From Larix kaempferi (lineage: Eukaryota; Streptophyta; Pinopsida; Pinales; Pinaceae), in contig BSBM01000151.1 in assembly GCA_027924585.1 (NCBI GenBank), positions 7,039,501-7,103,500 of the forward strand: a stretch of DNA of 64,000 bases, given 5' to 3'. Numbering within the stretch: the first letter of the stretch is position 1; every line of letters starts with the position of its first letter. This document shows positions 36,515 to 49,067 of the stretch, one piece after another. The notes beneath the pieces were generated by a model, which saw only the letters and a list, made by a program, of their open reading frames with translations, was not told the origin of the DNA and made no database searches. Position numbers and translations under genes: made by a program.

Positions 36515-36873
36515 ATGGTTCTCCACATTTTTTATAGTTGTCATTTCACACTTAAGATGGGCGTCGGTTCAGGAAGCAATAATGAGGCCGAATTTTTGGC
36601 GTTATGGGGCCTTTTATGGTTCGCTAAGTGCAGGGATATTCTCATAATTCAAATCTTCGGTGACTTCAAGGTGGCGGTTGATTGGGCCGCGAAAGCTACA
36701 TAGATTCATCTCACTGGGTATGACCACTCGATGGATTGACTTCGGGCTGTAATCATTGATTTTGAGGAGATCCACTTTTCTAAACTTTTTAGAGAATTTG
36801 AAGAATTAGCACACCAACTATCCAAGGAGGCTACAGGACAAATGGACTGTTATATTTCATTTGAAAAATGATC
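36515..36873 (+). pseudogene. LINE RNase H relic, unit 3
   Basis: Same motifs and stop as unit 1. Confidence 0.8.
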
Positions 36874-37181
36874 TGAAAATGCATCGGTGGACGAGGGTGC
36901 GGAAAAATATTTCTACAGTAGGCCCATCTAGTATGTTTTTTACCTTTTGTATGGAAGCTACACACTATGTATGTAACAATTATTATATTTGTCGATGGCA
37001 TACAATGTTAGGCAGACATTCCGGACTTGTAGATGTTATTGTATCATTCACGTTTCCATTTTTGGTGGGCTAAGAGGTTTGAGTTGTATTCTCTATATTA
37101 CAACCTTATTGAAGTAACTTTGATTCTAAAACGAATATCAAATTGCAACTTTATTCTTATTGGAAAATAAATGTGTGATTT

Positions 37182-37304
37182 TTAGGCGAAAGCTAAGCAT
37201 TGAGCTGCAGAGCATTAAATGCGGCGGCTCAATGCTTAGGGTCCATTGGATTTGGAGACCGCCGCATTTAATGCTCCACAGCTCAATGCTTAGCTTTCGG
37301 CTAA
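37182..37304. repeat. Hairpin, unit 3 copy
   Basis: Core arms 37187-37227 and 37259-37299. The right arm has CTCCACAGCTC, sharing the A with unit 1 but not its second change. Confidence 0.9.
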
Positions 37305-37600
37305 TTTTTAAACCATTGTACGACCACCTTGGTAGAGATGAACGCCCCTAGCTCCTTGATAGTATCAAAATGTGCATTGAGCATTCCTAAAAGGTATGTC
37401 ATGGCGCTATAAGTCAGTTTAAAATAACCCTTAAAACAAATGGGAAAAAATTAACGCAACAAACATCGATTCGCAAAACGACACGTACGATTTATGACCG
37501 TTGATTCGCATCGGTATTTATTGCAGTTGGGAGAGTTCATCTCCATATTCATATTCAGATTAAACCATTTGTGACCGTTGAACAGAAAAAGGAAATAGAC

Positions 37601-39118
37601 ATGGAGAGCGACATGGAAATGGCACCCGAAAAATATATGGATATGATCAGTGAGGACTTTGCTTATGACCCGGTTCGATTACCACTTGACCAAGATTCGA
37701 CTCAGACTCTTTATGACAGAAAAACTTTGGAGAGCATCTGGGAAACTGCACGTGAGGCTCGAAACCCCTACACCAGACAATGGTTCGACGTAAAATATGC
37801 CATTCCTCAGACGGAATTGAGGAAAGAGATGGAAGAGTACATTAATCTTCGGAACATTCCCATAAATGCCAAGATCGATGTAATTGCAGACTATACAAAA
37901 ATTCTGGAGGAGGGCGAGATGAAGCAACTTCTAGAAACGTTGCGTCCAGACAACTACACATTGCCAAAATCATACTGGAATATGACATGGAAGACAATTA
38001 ATCTTATACGATTGTATTGTCAATCGAATGTGCAAAACATTGAGACATTCAGAAATTTAAATGGCTACACATATTTTACAGAGATCCTCGCAAAAGTGAA
38101 CGAATATTTCATCATTCACAACTATAGCAACTATACAGATATTAGGAAATTAGACTCTGCTTCTATGAATATTTGTAAGGAAATCCTAAGGCTCCTTGAC
38201 TTGATTGGCCTGATATCATCGGACATAGTTGGAGAAAACTCCATGGGATATGATACGATTAAAAGCTTGATCAACATTATTTGGTATTTTTATTTTTATA
38301 ATCTCGGTTTTGTGAAAATCGGGACGATTGTTTTGAGACTTTATTCTATAATATTCGATGAGTTGGCTACCGATACTCTGAATGTTCTCGGATGGCAAGG
38401 TTACTTGAACGCTTTACAAGGTGAAGAAAGTCAGGGGCCGGTTAGCCTACTTAGTGTTGTCATTAATAAGTTTTCTTTCACCAATGAAAACGGTGAGAGG
38501 GATGTAAGGAGTATTCTTAGTGAAGATTTGAATCACGGAATTGCTATTCTGCGAAGATATTTTCTGTATAGTAATGGCTATAACCATGAGTACGCAGCAG
38601 CAGTAGGTGATCTATACGCAGCAGCAGTAGCTGATGCCCTAAGTCTCTGCATCTCAAGGGAGATTGAGATATCGGACGAGAGAGAATTTACGGAAGGACA
38701 AATGCGCGAAGCCCGAACTGAGAGACTCCATAACTCTCAGGCCTTAAAAAAGGGTTTAAGGATTATCTATGAAATAATTTCGGTAGGAGGAATGCTAGCT
38801 GATATTCTACAAGGTACCCAGATAGTGAAAAATATCGTAGATAATATGTTGAGGCTGCATTTAACATTTGTATGTGAGAAAGAAGGGTGTATCAAATTTG
38901 CCTGCTGCGTTCACACCAGAAGAATTGTAATTCTTGTATTGGAGATCCTCCGAAACGTCTCCGAGAGAGGAGGAGTGCTATTTGGTATTGATCCTGTCCG
39001 CATATTCTCTGAAATAGTTGAGCGCACTACTTCCAAGAATCCCGCGTTCTGTGTTGAAGATTTAATGGATCATTTCTCTCCTGCATTTTGTGACTTCTAC
39101 ATGAATGGCTGGCTGTAA
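37601..39118 (+). CDS. U-box-like protein, 505 aa (unit 3)
   Basis: Intact copy with no private amino-acid change, so it equals the majority protein of the four copies: Gln35, Gln70, Thr in IETFRN, Ile in LRIIYE and Val in FCVEDL. It is therefore the best reference for database or structure searches. It sits in an A-type unit with a well-paired hairpin upstream. Confidence 0.8.
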   Translation: MESDMEMAPEKYMDMISEDFAYDPVRLPLDQDSTQTLYDRKTLESIWETAREARNPYTRQWFDVKYAIPQTELRKEMEEYINLRNIPINAKIDVIADYTKILEEGEMKQLLETLRPDNYTLPKSYWNMTWKTINLIRLYCQSNVQNIETFRNLNGYTYFTEILAKVNEYFIIHNYSNYTDIRKLDSASMNICKEILRLLDLIGLISSDIVGENSMGYDTIKSLINIIWYFYFYNLGFVKIGTIVLRLYSIIFDELATDTLNVLGWQGYLNALQGEESQGPVSLLSVVINKFSFTNENGERDVRSILSEDLNHGIAILRRYFLYSNGYNHEYAAAVGDLYAAAVADALSLCISREIEISDEREFTEGQMREARTERLHNSQALKKGLRIIYEIISVGGMLADILQGTQIVKNIVDNMLRLHLTFVCEKEGCIKFACCVHTRRIVILVLEILRNVSERGGVLFGIDPVRIFSEIVERTTSKNPAFCVEDLMDHFSPAFCDFYMNGWL

Positions 39119-39341
39119 ACCTTAATGGATCATTTCTCTCATGCATTTTTTTCAATAATAAGGGATTGTGAAAGTTCACTTAGACTTCTCTGCTTGAAAC
39201 AAATGGACGATGTTACAAAAAAAAACCTTATTTCATTGGAGAAATCATGAAATTGTTTTTCTCTTGAAACAAATAGAGCACGTTCCCAAAGAAATCCTTG
39301 TTATTTTCGAGAAATTATTAAACTTCTCTACAAATTCTTGA
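39119..39341 (+). pseudogene. Decayed extension, unit 3
   Basis: Same as unit 1, with nine A in the run and the same frame break. Confidence 0.43.
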
Positions 39342-39440
39342 GATCAGTTATCATTTGTTTAAATTTCTTAAAGATATCATTTTCCTACTCCGATTTCAAA
39401 TTTAAGAATCTATATAATAATCTAAGATTTTCTTAGCTCC

Positions 39441-39979
39441 AAGTAGTTAAACGCAATATAAGCTTCTTTTTGGTTTGTTTGTCACCTTTCTGAAAAGTGG
39501 CCGAAACTAACTCGCCAAAACTACTACTTGAAACGTAGTTTTCCTCACTTCTCAAAGTTCGGTTCAATGAGGAAATATTTGGAATGCATTCACGCCCAGT
39601 GAACGGTTCCTGTATGACTATGAATTCATAAAATTGATTATGAATGGATTCAAAATAATTTACCATTATTAACATATCATTAAAACTAATTAACATATTA
39701 ATAATTTATCAATATTAACATATCATTAGAACTAACGAAGTGCTTAAATGCAATAGCTTCGAACTTTTTTGGTTTGTTTGTCACCTTTCTGAAAAGTGGC
39801 CTGAAAAAGATATCATTAGAACTAACTGCCAAAACTACTTCTACTTGAAACGTAGTTTTTCTCACTTCCCAAAGTTCTGTGGAATGAGGAAATATTTGGA
39901 ATGCATTCGGGCCCAGTGAACGGTTCATGTATGATTATGAATTCATAAAATTAATTATGAATGGATTCAATATAATTTA
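39441..39979. repeat. Direct-repeat pair, unit 3
   Basis: Copies 39441-39672 and 39738-39979, same arrangement. Confidence 0.87.
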
Positions 39980-40622
39980 GAATTACTTATATTCCAATTA
40001 TTTTGTTTTTAGTTAATATTTATTCAGTTTTGAATTAGTAATTTAATACGTCTTAAGAGTACATCTATTCACTATATTTTTTATTTTATGTTTCATAGAC
40101 AATTCAAACAACAAACCCATTTTTATTAAAAATATTTGCCTCATTTTTATTTACATATATGTCAATGTACACAAATCTTATGATAAAGAAGAAGAATTCT
40201 TGTATTTCCTTTTATCATAATCACATACTTATATTCATTAAGATAAATAACTATATTTATTATTATATTCATTCAGATCAATGCCATGTGTAAATCCATA
40301 ATAGAGTATAGAGTAATCGTGAAGATTATTGTGGTGTCCGAGGCAAAATTAATAAGAACTAAAATATGCTCAACAAGTTTGCATTTTGAAGTGAATTCAA
40401 ATAGATTCAAATCTAAGGGATTTTCATTTATTTGTTACTTGGATGGAGTGTGATTTGGAAATTAATTGAATGAAGAGAAATTTGGTTTTTTGTCTCACTA
40501 AATTACAACATTTACTAAAAGTTTTTATTAAGTCCAAATTGTAATATATCTATCATATATCACACAAAAAAATAACACAACAAAAACTCACAGCAAGAGG
40601 GGGCGCTTATCCGAGTAGCGGG

Positions 40623-41022
40623 TTGTTGAGAGAGGGATGCCCATTATCCTTGCTATTATTCTTACTCCTAATCGAGGGTTTGAGTCATCTCATTGTAAAT
40701 GCTAAGACTCAGGGGAAGATTCAAGGTATTCAGATTGATTTTAAGATAAGGGACTAAGTTGGAAAATTGGAAGCGGTAAGCAGAACTATTTATTGGCATA
40801 GATCTGGTTATGGGAGTTTAACATTATTATAGGTTGTGTGATTCAATACTCAATCTTCTACACTCCTGTACTCTCATATTTCTTTCTCAGATCTGTCGAC
40901 CACTTGTGAGTCACTCTTCGGTTTCTTATGTTTCAAATAGAGCTCGTATCACCATTTTAGATTGTGAGGATGCAGTGATTTGGGAAGGAGTTAAATCTTT
41001 TGGAGTACTCAAAGGGAAGAAG
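40623..41022 (+). mobile_element. LINE ORF2 fragment, unit 4 copy
   Basis: As in unit 3, with one private substitution (CATTTTAGATT for CATTTCAGATT near 40957). Confidence 0.8.
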
Positions 41023-42055
41023 CACTACTACATGGTGGCGATGTTTAAGAGGTTTTTTAACACAAAACTACTATTGTGTCTTAAAATTTTATTTTACATG
41101 TTTTGAGAATGTTTAAGACAATTTTTTTAAGACTTGGCATTTCCTCTCAAATATCTATTTTCTATGGCTTTTTTTTTTAGTTACTATTTTCTTACGTGGA
41201 AAGTGATTTTATGATTTTATGAGGGAGGGAAGCAAAAAATGGTTTTTCATGAAGCTTTGGAAAATTAAGCATCTTAGGTTGTTCTCTTCTTCGAGGTAAA
41301 TCTCTATGCATTCTTTTTCACGTTTTGCATTTCCGGTGAATAGTAAAAATGTTCTGAGAAGCAATTTTAGATACATAAGATAGGGGTTTATGGGGTTTGG
41401 TACAGATATGGTTCATTCACTCTATTTGGGGCAATTTTGAAAACTAGAATTCTTCTCGAGCTTGATGTCCGTTAATTAAATGATGATTATTAAACTCTTC
41501 ATCATGTCGATCATTAAACTATGTGCAGGATTCGCTCTGGCAGATATGAGGAGATCACGAATATCTTTATTTCTTTTTCTTTCTTTTTTATTTAAATCTT
41601 GAAACTAGGAATTTTTCCAAGACATCCTACTCAATCGAACTCGAAGGATAGAGGTAGGGCTTATAGAAGGGATGTGTACTAATGTGCTTGGTTTGGTGCT
41701 AGAACGAGTTGTTCTCGTTGATGTATAAATGGCATCCGTGTATTCAATAAAGGTATTAGCGGGAAAGTCCCCAGACACAGAATAGAAGCCCGCAACACTC
41801 TTACCATTTTGAAATTTTAATAAACATACTCCCCATTTTGATAACTGTAACCTGCTAGTATGAAGGTTTTAGAGCCTACATTTCAGGACAAATGAAAGGC
41901 AAGGGAACCAACGAGGAATTTACAATAAATTTTATCTTGTCTAGGCATAAATTATGTTCCAGGTGCCAATCTTGATACTGAAGGGCTAGGTTCAGCCACT
42001 GCTCCTGGTCCCGAATAAACAACTAATGTAGAAAAACCAGTCGATATCTATTGAA

Positions 42056-42441
42056 AAGATGGTTATTATCTTCTTGGAGACGGCTTGGATGCATTTGCTT
42101 GGAGATTCCGACGGAACATTTGCAGAGATGACGAACGAGTTCAAATAAAAGCTAGTGAGTGGTGGCGATTTTATCTCATTTTAATAAGCATTGTTACTCT
42201 TCCAAACGGTTATGTTGATGCATACAAGTTATAACTAACCCGTTTTGATATGATTATGAGCTGAGCAGGCTTAGGCCCTTCAGACATAATATGGAGTGAA
42301 CAAGCCTTCCAAACGCCACGCTGACAAATGGAGGAGTGAACAATGGTGAAGGAAGCTGGAAAGTAATGGGAAACAACGTATTTTCCATACTGGAACTGAT
42401 ATTACATTCAGTATTCGAAGGACTCACCATCGGCATTGCAG
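42056..42441 (+). pseudogene. ZIP transporter remnant, unit 4 copy
   Basis: Same recognisable pieces and donor-like site. B-type G after the donor. Confidence 0.48.
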
Positions 42442-44783
42442 GTAGGTCATTTCTCCTTAAATTTGATTGTACTTTCCCACTTCGAAGTTTCTTTTTTCCT
42501 ATTTTAGATTCAGGTTCAATGTTCGAAAAACGAGTGTTCATATTTTCTTGAGAAAAGTTGTCTTCCGAGATTAAAAATGTTAAACATTTTCTCTGGAAAA
42601 GCTGTGTTTTTGGATATTAGTTCAACTAGTTACTGTAACCTTTTCCATAATAATGTTATTCAGGTACTGTGATACCAGAAATATTTTTCCAACATTCCAA
42701 GAACATTTTTCGGTCCTTGGACAATTTCCTTTTCAAGTTACAATTCTATTAAAAATTAAAATTAAAGAGAGACAGAGTTTGCGGTTGAGGATGGTCAAAA
42801 TGGAACTCCCTACCAGTCACTCCTCCCAAGTTTGGAGACTACTTTCCCGATTGAGTAGCTAATGATAAAACACTAAAACAAGTTTACATTGGGTATTCCA
42901 TGCTGCATTCAACTATTGTTGAAAAGTCGGACCGTGAGAACCAATTTCACCATATTTGTTGCTCCAATTAAGTAATGTTTGTAAGAATTCATTAGGTTTT
43001 GTGTCACTATATATGATGCTTCAGTATGCTCGTAAAAATTAATTGGGGTTGCTTCGCGTGTGCTAATGGATATCCATATATTGGATCCCTCTGTGTATTA
43101 GTGGTAGGCCTGCTCTAAGAACAAAACTATCTTCCCATATTAGTTGGCTCCGACATATTTTGAAGACCTGCTATTCATGTGTAATTTGATATGCCTAATA
43201 CACCCCATCATACCAAACCATTGGTTAAGGTCGTGTGCTATGATACCTTGTTAAAAAATGGATATGTTAGGAACAAACTTGGAACCTTCTCTGGCCACTG
43301 GTCTCCAACATATTGTGGAACAGGACGTTGTGAACCACACTTCACTTCAATGTCAAGTTTTTACCAGTATTCTGGACTTTCAAATGATATGTCGTCGCAT
43401 TTCAAAGATCTAAATTTTATAAATTAGGAAATCTAAGTTTATAGAAAATATGGTCAAATCTGATGGTTGATAAATTAGGTGACTATCATATCATAGCGCT
43501 TATTTTGTTTCTTGGAATCGAGTGATATAATCTGTTTTGTTAAATGTTGAAACGAATAATTGTTTTACAGAGCTAAGAAGACCAATACTTTTTACTTTGA
43601 ATGATAAGACTGTTGCAGCTGACGATTAAGTAGCCACCAGATTACAAACAGGTGAAGGCATTGGAGAGAAAAGCAACTTGCCATCAGTTTGGATATGCTT
43701 ATTATAAGCACGAAATGAGAGTAATCTTAAGTTGTTGTTACTGAGCATAAATGATTTGATGGTTTGTAGTATACATATCGGTTTGATGCACTTTAAATTT
43801 TAAAGTAAATTAAGTAGTTTGTCATATCAATTAAGTAGTTTTTCATTTTTTGAAGTTTGATAAACCAAAATTAATTTGAATGAATATTAATTATCATCAT
43901 TCTCATTATCATAATTTGAAACCATTTGATTATGGTTGAAAAATAAACAGCACTTTACATTTTATAATTTGAATTAATTTGTTTTGTTACTTATCATTTG
44001 CTAACCAAAATCTACATATATGGATTGATCTTTACTATTACAGTTCTGGTCTCGTTTTATTTTTAGAGTAAGAAAAGAATATTCGCCCATCCCTTCTTGA
44101 GGGCTTGAGGGCTTGTTTCCTTAAATAAGAGAATTTTTATTTACTGCTCACCGAAGGTTTGTTTCCCTGAATAGATGGATTGAACAAGTTTGGATTTTTG
44201 TCTTTCCTAAACCATTGGAGTCTATGATTGAGGGGGAGCAGACTTGGACTCAAGCTACACACTTGGGGTGGCCTAGTAGAAACCAGGTTAACAAAGTGGG
44301 AAGCACGTGGGTTCTTTTGTTTTTTCTGCTCCTCCTCACATTACACCACTGCATTTCCTCATTTTTTATTTCGATTTTTATTGGGTACTGTCTTTCTTAG
44401 AGTTTCAGACTCTCTCCAACACATGGAGGGGGGGGGGATTCTATTATGTCCTTGTGAATGGATCAACCATATTTTTTCGTGTGTTGATGGAGACCTGTCT
44501 ATCTCTGGAAGCATGGAGACTCTGCACTTCTTCCTAGCGGGATAATTGGTTGTCTTCTGTTGGGCATCAACTCTTTCCTCGTTCGGGTAGTCTTGATGGT
44601 TTGGATGGTGGGAGATTCGGACATGTGAGCTCACCCGGAAAGCTACCCTCTACACCTATCTCGAATAATAAGGCTGCGAGGGTTTGGAGAAACCCTAAAT
44701 CACAGGGGAGCTACGGGCCTCTCAATTCTAACTCAAACAGCCTTTGAACAGTTATTCAGGGTCATCCAAGACACAGTTGGTTA

Positions 44784-45857
44784 TGTCAATCAAGTGGGGA
44801 GACAGGGTAGGAGGTTTGCAAACCAATAACCTCATCCATAGAGCTACATGCATACCTAGTTGTCTTCATACAGTCTAGGTAACCCCATCACCTCCACTCT
44901 CATCCTAAGTAAGGTCCCCTTCTCTGTTGCATAGTCCCTCGGGCACCCCTTCCCTTAGTGTTGACCTGAGAAGGTATGGCTAGTCCCAACTGCTAAACCA
45001 AGGATGGATGAGCCCTCATCGGAGCCACCACGAGATCCAAACCACATGGTCTCTCTCCCACTGTGATTCGCTCTTGGATCTCCCTCAGCATTGCGGCCAA
45101 ATGGCTTGTACTGGGACTGGATTTTTGGGATTCGAATCAGGGTTCTCCTATGAATTTTTGGGCATCTCACACTCTCAGATTTTCCCCAGGGTTCAGGTCA
45201 ATGGATTCCATGACCATATTTCGCTTCTCATATGAATTTTCTAGGCGACCTTGGCACACTAAAACGTGGCTTCTCTCCAAGTCGTCATATATGGTTCTTC
45301 GTCCTGCTCGGCCTGGGTCCTCCATGAAAGCTCCTGCCCCCTGGCCAAAAATCCCCTGGGGACTAGGGAGAAATCCCCCAAAGAGGTCGAGTGGATTATG
45401 GGTCAAGAAAACCGAGCCCATACCCTTCCTTACGAATTTCAGGGCTTCCGATACTCCATCACTCTCATGGATTGACTTTGTCACCCACTCCCTTAGAACA
45501 GAAAGAAATGTCAGCAAGGAAGGTCAAATGGTTTCTCAAGGTGACATATGCTAGCCTAGGGTTCAATCCCAAAACCCCTCACCTCTCCCAAGTGGATACA
45601 CATAGACCCCTCATTTAGTTGCATCCATAACAAGCCCCTTGGTATTTTTATTGCATGAGATCTGTTTACATCATTTTTACAATTTCCAAGGCTCAATAGC
45701 ACATGGATAACACAATATCAACTACTTTCCGCTTAAAGGTTAGCATTCACAAGCAGGTCCTTGGCCTTGAGCTCCATGCTAGGAATCATACATCACATGT
45801 ATACAATATTTACATTAAAATCCAATACATCCGAAGGCTCAAAATGGGGGTATTACA
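44784..45857 (-). mobile_element. LTR-like fragment, unit 4 copy
   Basis: Same piece. It shares CTAGGCGACC, GATTCGCTC and GAAAGCTCC with unit 5 against units 1 to 3. Confidence 0.43.
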
Positions 45858-46217
45858 CCTGGATATTTCTATCTTTGCTTCCCCTATCGAAGACCATCAT
45901 GTATCATTAGGGAACTCTAGCTCTCCTTCTGTTGGACCTTTTGATAAATCCCCACTATCTACTTTTGTGGATTTTCCAGATGATAGCGCACACTCTATCC
46001 CTATATCCTCGATCCAATGTCCTAATGTTACCACCCGGAGGAAAAATGAACCCAATTAATTGGATGGTTCCACTCATAGCAAATGGGTTAACCCTCAGAT
46101 ATCCTCTATCCAGTCAGCGGCTGCGGCTTTATCTTATGACTCTCCTAATGTATAGAAAATTGGGGCCCTTGGCGCAGAAAATCCCTCTGTACAACAATAT
46201 CCATGATTATTCTTTGA

Positions 46218-47097
46218 TTGAATACTCAAGGGATTGGAAATGCCCCTAAGCGAATTGCATTCAAAGGACTTTTAGATTTGGTGAAACCAGATATTATATT
46301 GTTGCAAGAGACCATGACCATTGCTTTTAATGCTTGTTATTTCTTCCTTAAAATCAAGCCCAGCTGGAAATGCTGTGGGTTAGATTCAAACAGACTATTG
46401 GGAGGCCTCCTATCGGTTTGGAACCCTTCTCTGGTTGAAGTTTATCCCTTTAAATATGTTGTGGGCATTCTTTTGGAGGGTCGGGTCGTGGGAATTAATC
46501 ACTCCATCAATGTTTTGAACATTTATCGGCCTTATAACAATAGGTGTAATTTTTGGGATCACATTTCATAGTATAAGTTGCTTAACAATCAATCATTAAT
46601 TTTTGCGGGTGATCTTAAGCTAACGTTATTGTTGGAGCATATTTCGGGTTACAACATTATTGTTCCACGCTAGGAATCATACATTCTTTTGGAGGGTCGG
46701 GTCGTGGGAATTAATCACTCCATCAATGTTTTGAACATTTATTGGCCTTATAACAATAGGTGTACTTTTTGGGATCACATTTCATAGTATGCGTTGCTTA
46801 AAAATCAATCATTGATTTTTGCGGGTGATCTTAAGCTAACGTTATTGTCGGAGCAGATTTCGGGTTACAACATTACTGTTGACCCATTGGCACAATATTT
46901 CATTTCTCTTTTCGAGAATTATAGTCCATTTGATGTTTGATCTAACATTATCACCCCTACTTGGTCAAACGCTCGAGCATGTAGAGCAGGAGTGGCCAAG
47001 CAACTAAATCGTTTTTTGATGGAAGACAGTGTTGGGAATGCACTTGGGCCTTGTCGTACTTGGACTATTCCGATAGGGGTCTCGGACAACAAAGATA
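46218..47097 (+). pseudogene. LINE endonuclease relic, unit 4
   Basis: Same breaks, with a private GGAAATGCCCC near 46240 that changes Ser to Ala next to the first motif. Confidence 0.78.
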
Positions 47098-49067
47098 TTG
47101 CTCTCCAATTGGAATATGGATTTCAAATGTTGTTCTCACTCTTACCCCTTTAAATTCAATCGCACTTGGATCAAAGGCCCTACATTCGGTGAGTTGGTCG
47201 CAAATTTTTGGGTATCCTATGTTGTTCACAAGTCTAGGTCCCCACTGCAAGTATTGATCAAGAAGATCCAACTTCTTAGAGTTGATGTGGTCAAATGGGA
47301 AAAGGAGGAAATTAAAGCTAATTCTGTAGAACTGGTGGATATTGAAAGATATATTCTGGAGATAGAAGGAGTGGTCAATGGGAACCTTTTCTCTTCGATC
47401 AAGAAGGAGAGGCTTCTATCTTTGGAATCGAAGAAGGCTAAGATTCTTCACCAAATTGAAGCTACCTGGCGACTTAAAAGCATAGCACTTTGGGTCTCTC
47501 TTGGAGACACTAATACCAAGTTTCTTAAATGCTATGCCTCACACCATAGAGTCACGAAATTGATATGGGAATTGAGAAACATAGCAGATATTCTTGTGAA
47601 CGATTCGAGAGATCTTAAGGAGGAAGCAATCCATCACTTTAAAGACACTTATCAACAAGAGTCAAATGCTATTTTTTCTAATCAATTGAAGGCGCTCTGA
47701 TTATATCCTTAGTTATTCACCAATGTTGAAGGAAGGGATGCTGGGAAGGTGGTCTCTCTAGACGAGATCAAAGAAATTCTGCAAAAAATTATCAACGACA
47801 AGAGGCCCGGTCCCAAGGAGTGGACAATGAACTTCTTCCTACAGTTTTTTGATTTGGTTGTACCATATCTTCATAGGGCCATTGAAGATTCTAGATTGAA
47901 GGAAACCACCCCTACTAACTTGAATACTACCTACAAGACTCCAATACCTAAGAAGGACCTACCGAATACATTCCATGACTATCAGTTGATTTTGCTACTC
48001 AATTTGATCTATAAATTCATTTCCAAAATCATATCCAACAGGACCAAACCTGTCTTGGAGATTTTTATCTCTGCGGAACAGTGTGGCTTCTTATCGAATC
48101 ATCAATTTCTGGAGTCAGACCTGGAGACAATGCGAGTTTCTCAGGAATTCCTTCACTTGGTAAAAGATAAGAACCTTCAAGCCCTTATCTTAAAAATGGA
48201 CCTCATCAAGGCTTACGGCTATGTGGATTGCTCCTTCTTAGGATTTGTGTTGATTCATGATTACTATTCCTACGAAAGTCACGAACTGGATCATGTCTTG
48301 CATATGTTCTACATCTTACGTTGTCCTCATCAATGGTTCTCCATCAAGAAATTTTCACACTACCCAGGGGTTGAGATAGGGATGCCCATTGTCCTTGTTA
48401 TTATTCTTACTGGTAATCGAGGGTTTGAGTAATCTCATTGGAAATGGTAAGACTGAGGGGAAGATTCAAGGTATTGAGATTACTCATAACCTCTCTATTA
48501 CCCACATTCTATTCGTAGATGATGATTTAAATTTTGGGATTGACTTGACATTTGAATGGAAATTTTTTAAATGTATTATTGACCTGTTCTGCAAGGCCAC
48601 GAGGATGTCCATAAGTATACACAAGTCTATGTTACTTGTTAACTGTGCTGATGCAGGACTTATTGCTTCTGTCCGAGATATTTTTCTTTTCATATGGAGT
48701 CTATTGATTCAGAATTTTAGTATCTCGTATATTTCCTGAAACCCAATTTTTATGAAAAGAAGGATTGGCACTGGTGGATTGATTGGCGCCGGCTGACAGA
48801 TGGATAAATCATTGGTCCTTCTGTTGGTTGTCCGTGGGTGGAAGACTAGTATTGGCCAAATCGGTTCTACAAAGCCTACCAGTATTTTGGTTCTCACTTT
48901 TTGTGATACTCGTAGGGGTTGTGAAGGTTATTGGGAAGAATCTCTTTCAGTTTATTTGGGCAGGCCGAACTCAGGATTCCAAGATTCATGATCTATCTTC
49001 ATGGGACAGTCTATCCCATCGACTAAATTTGTGGGGATGGGGTCTGAAAAATATTGGATCTCTTTAG
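47098..49067 (+). pseudogene. LINE reverse transcriptase relic, unit 4, first copy
   Basis: The linker stop at 7156-7158 of unit 1 is TAT here, so 47098-47700 is open. The later breaks remain. It shares GTGAAGGTTATTGG near 48921 with unit 5. Confidence 0.86.

Larger units (their letters stand above)
30686..37141 (+). mobile_element. LINE, unit 3 copy
   Basis: Same element. The G run in the 5' part is interrupted (GGGGTGGGGG), and a Cys-to-Ser change is private at about 34133. Confidence 0.9.
26774..40171. repeat. Tandem macrosatellite unit 3
   Basis: Third copy, 13398 bp, A-type like unit 1. A private T interrupts the ten-G run near 31033. The copy of the 505-codon ORF differs from unit 2 at only one base that I could see. 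Confidence 0.97.
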
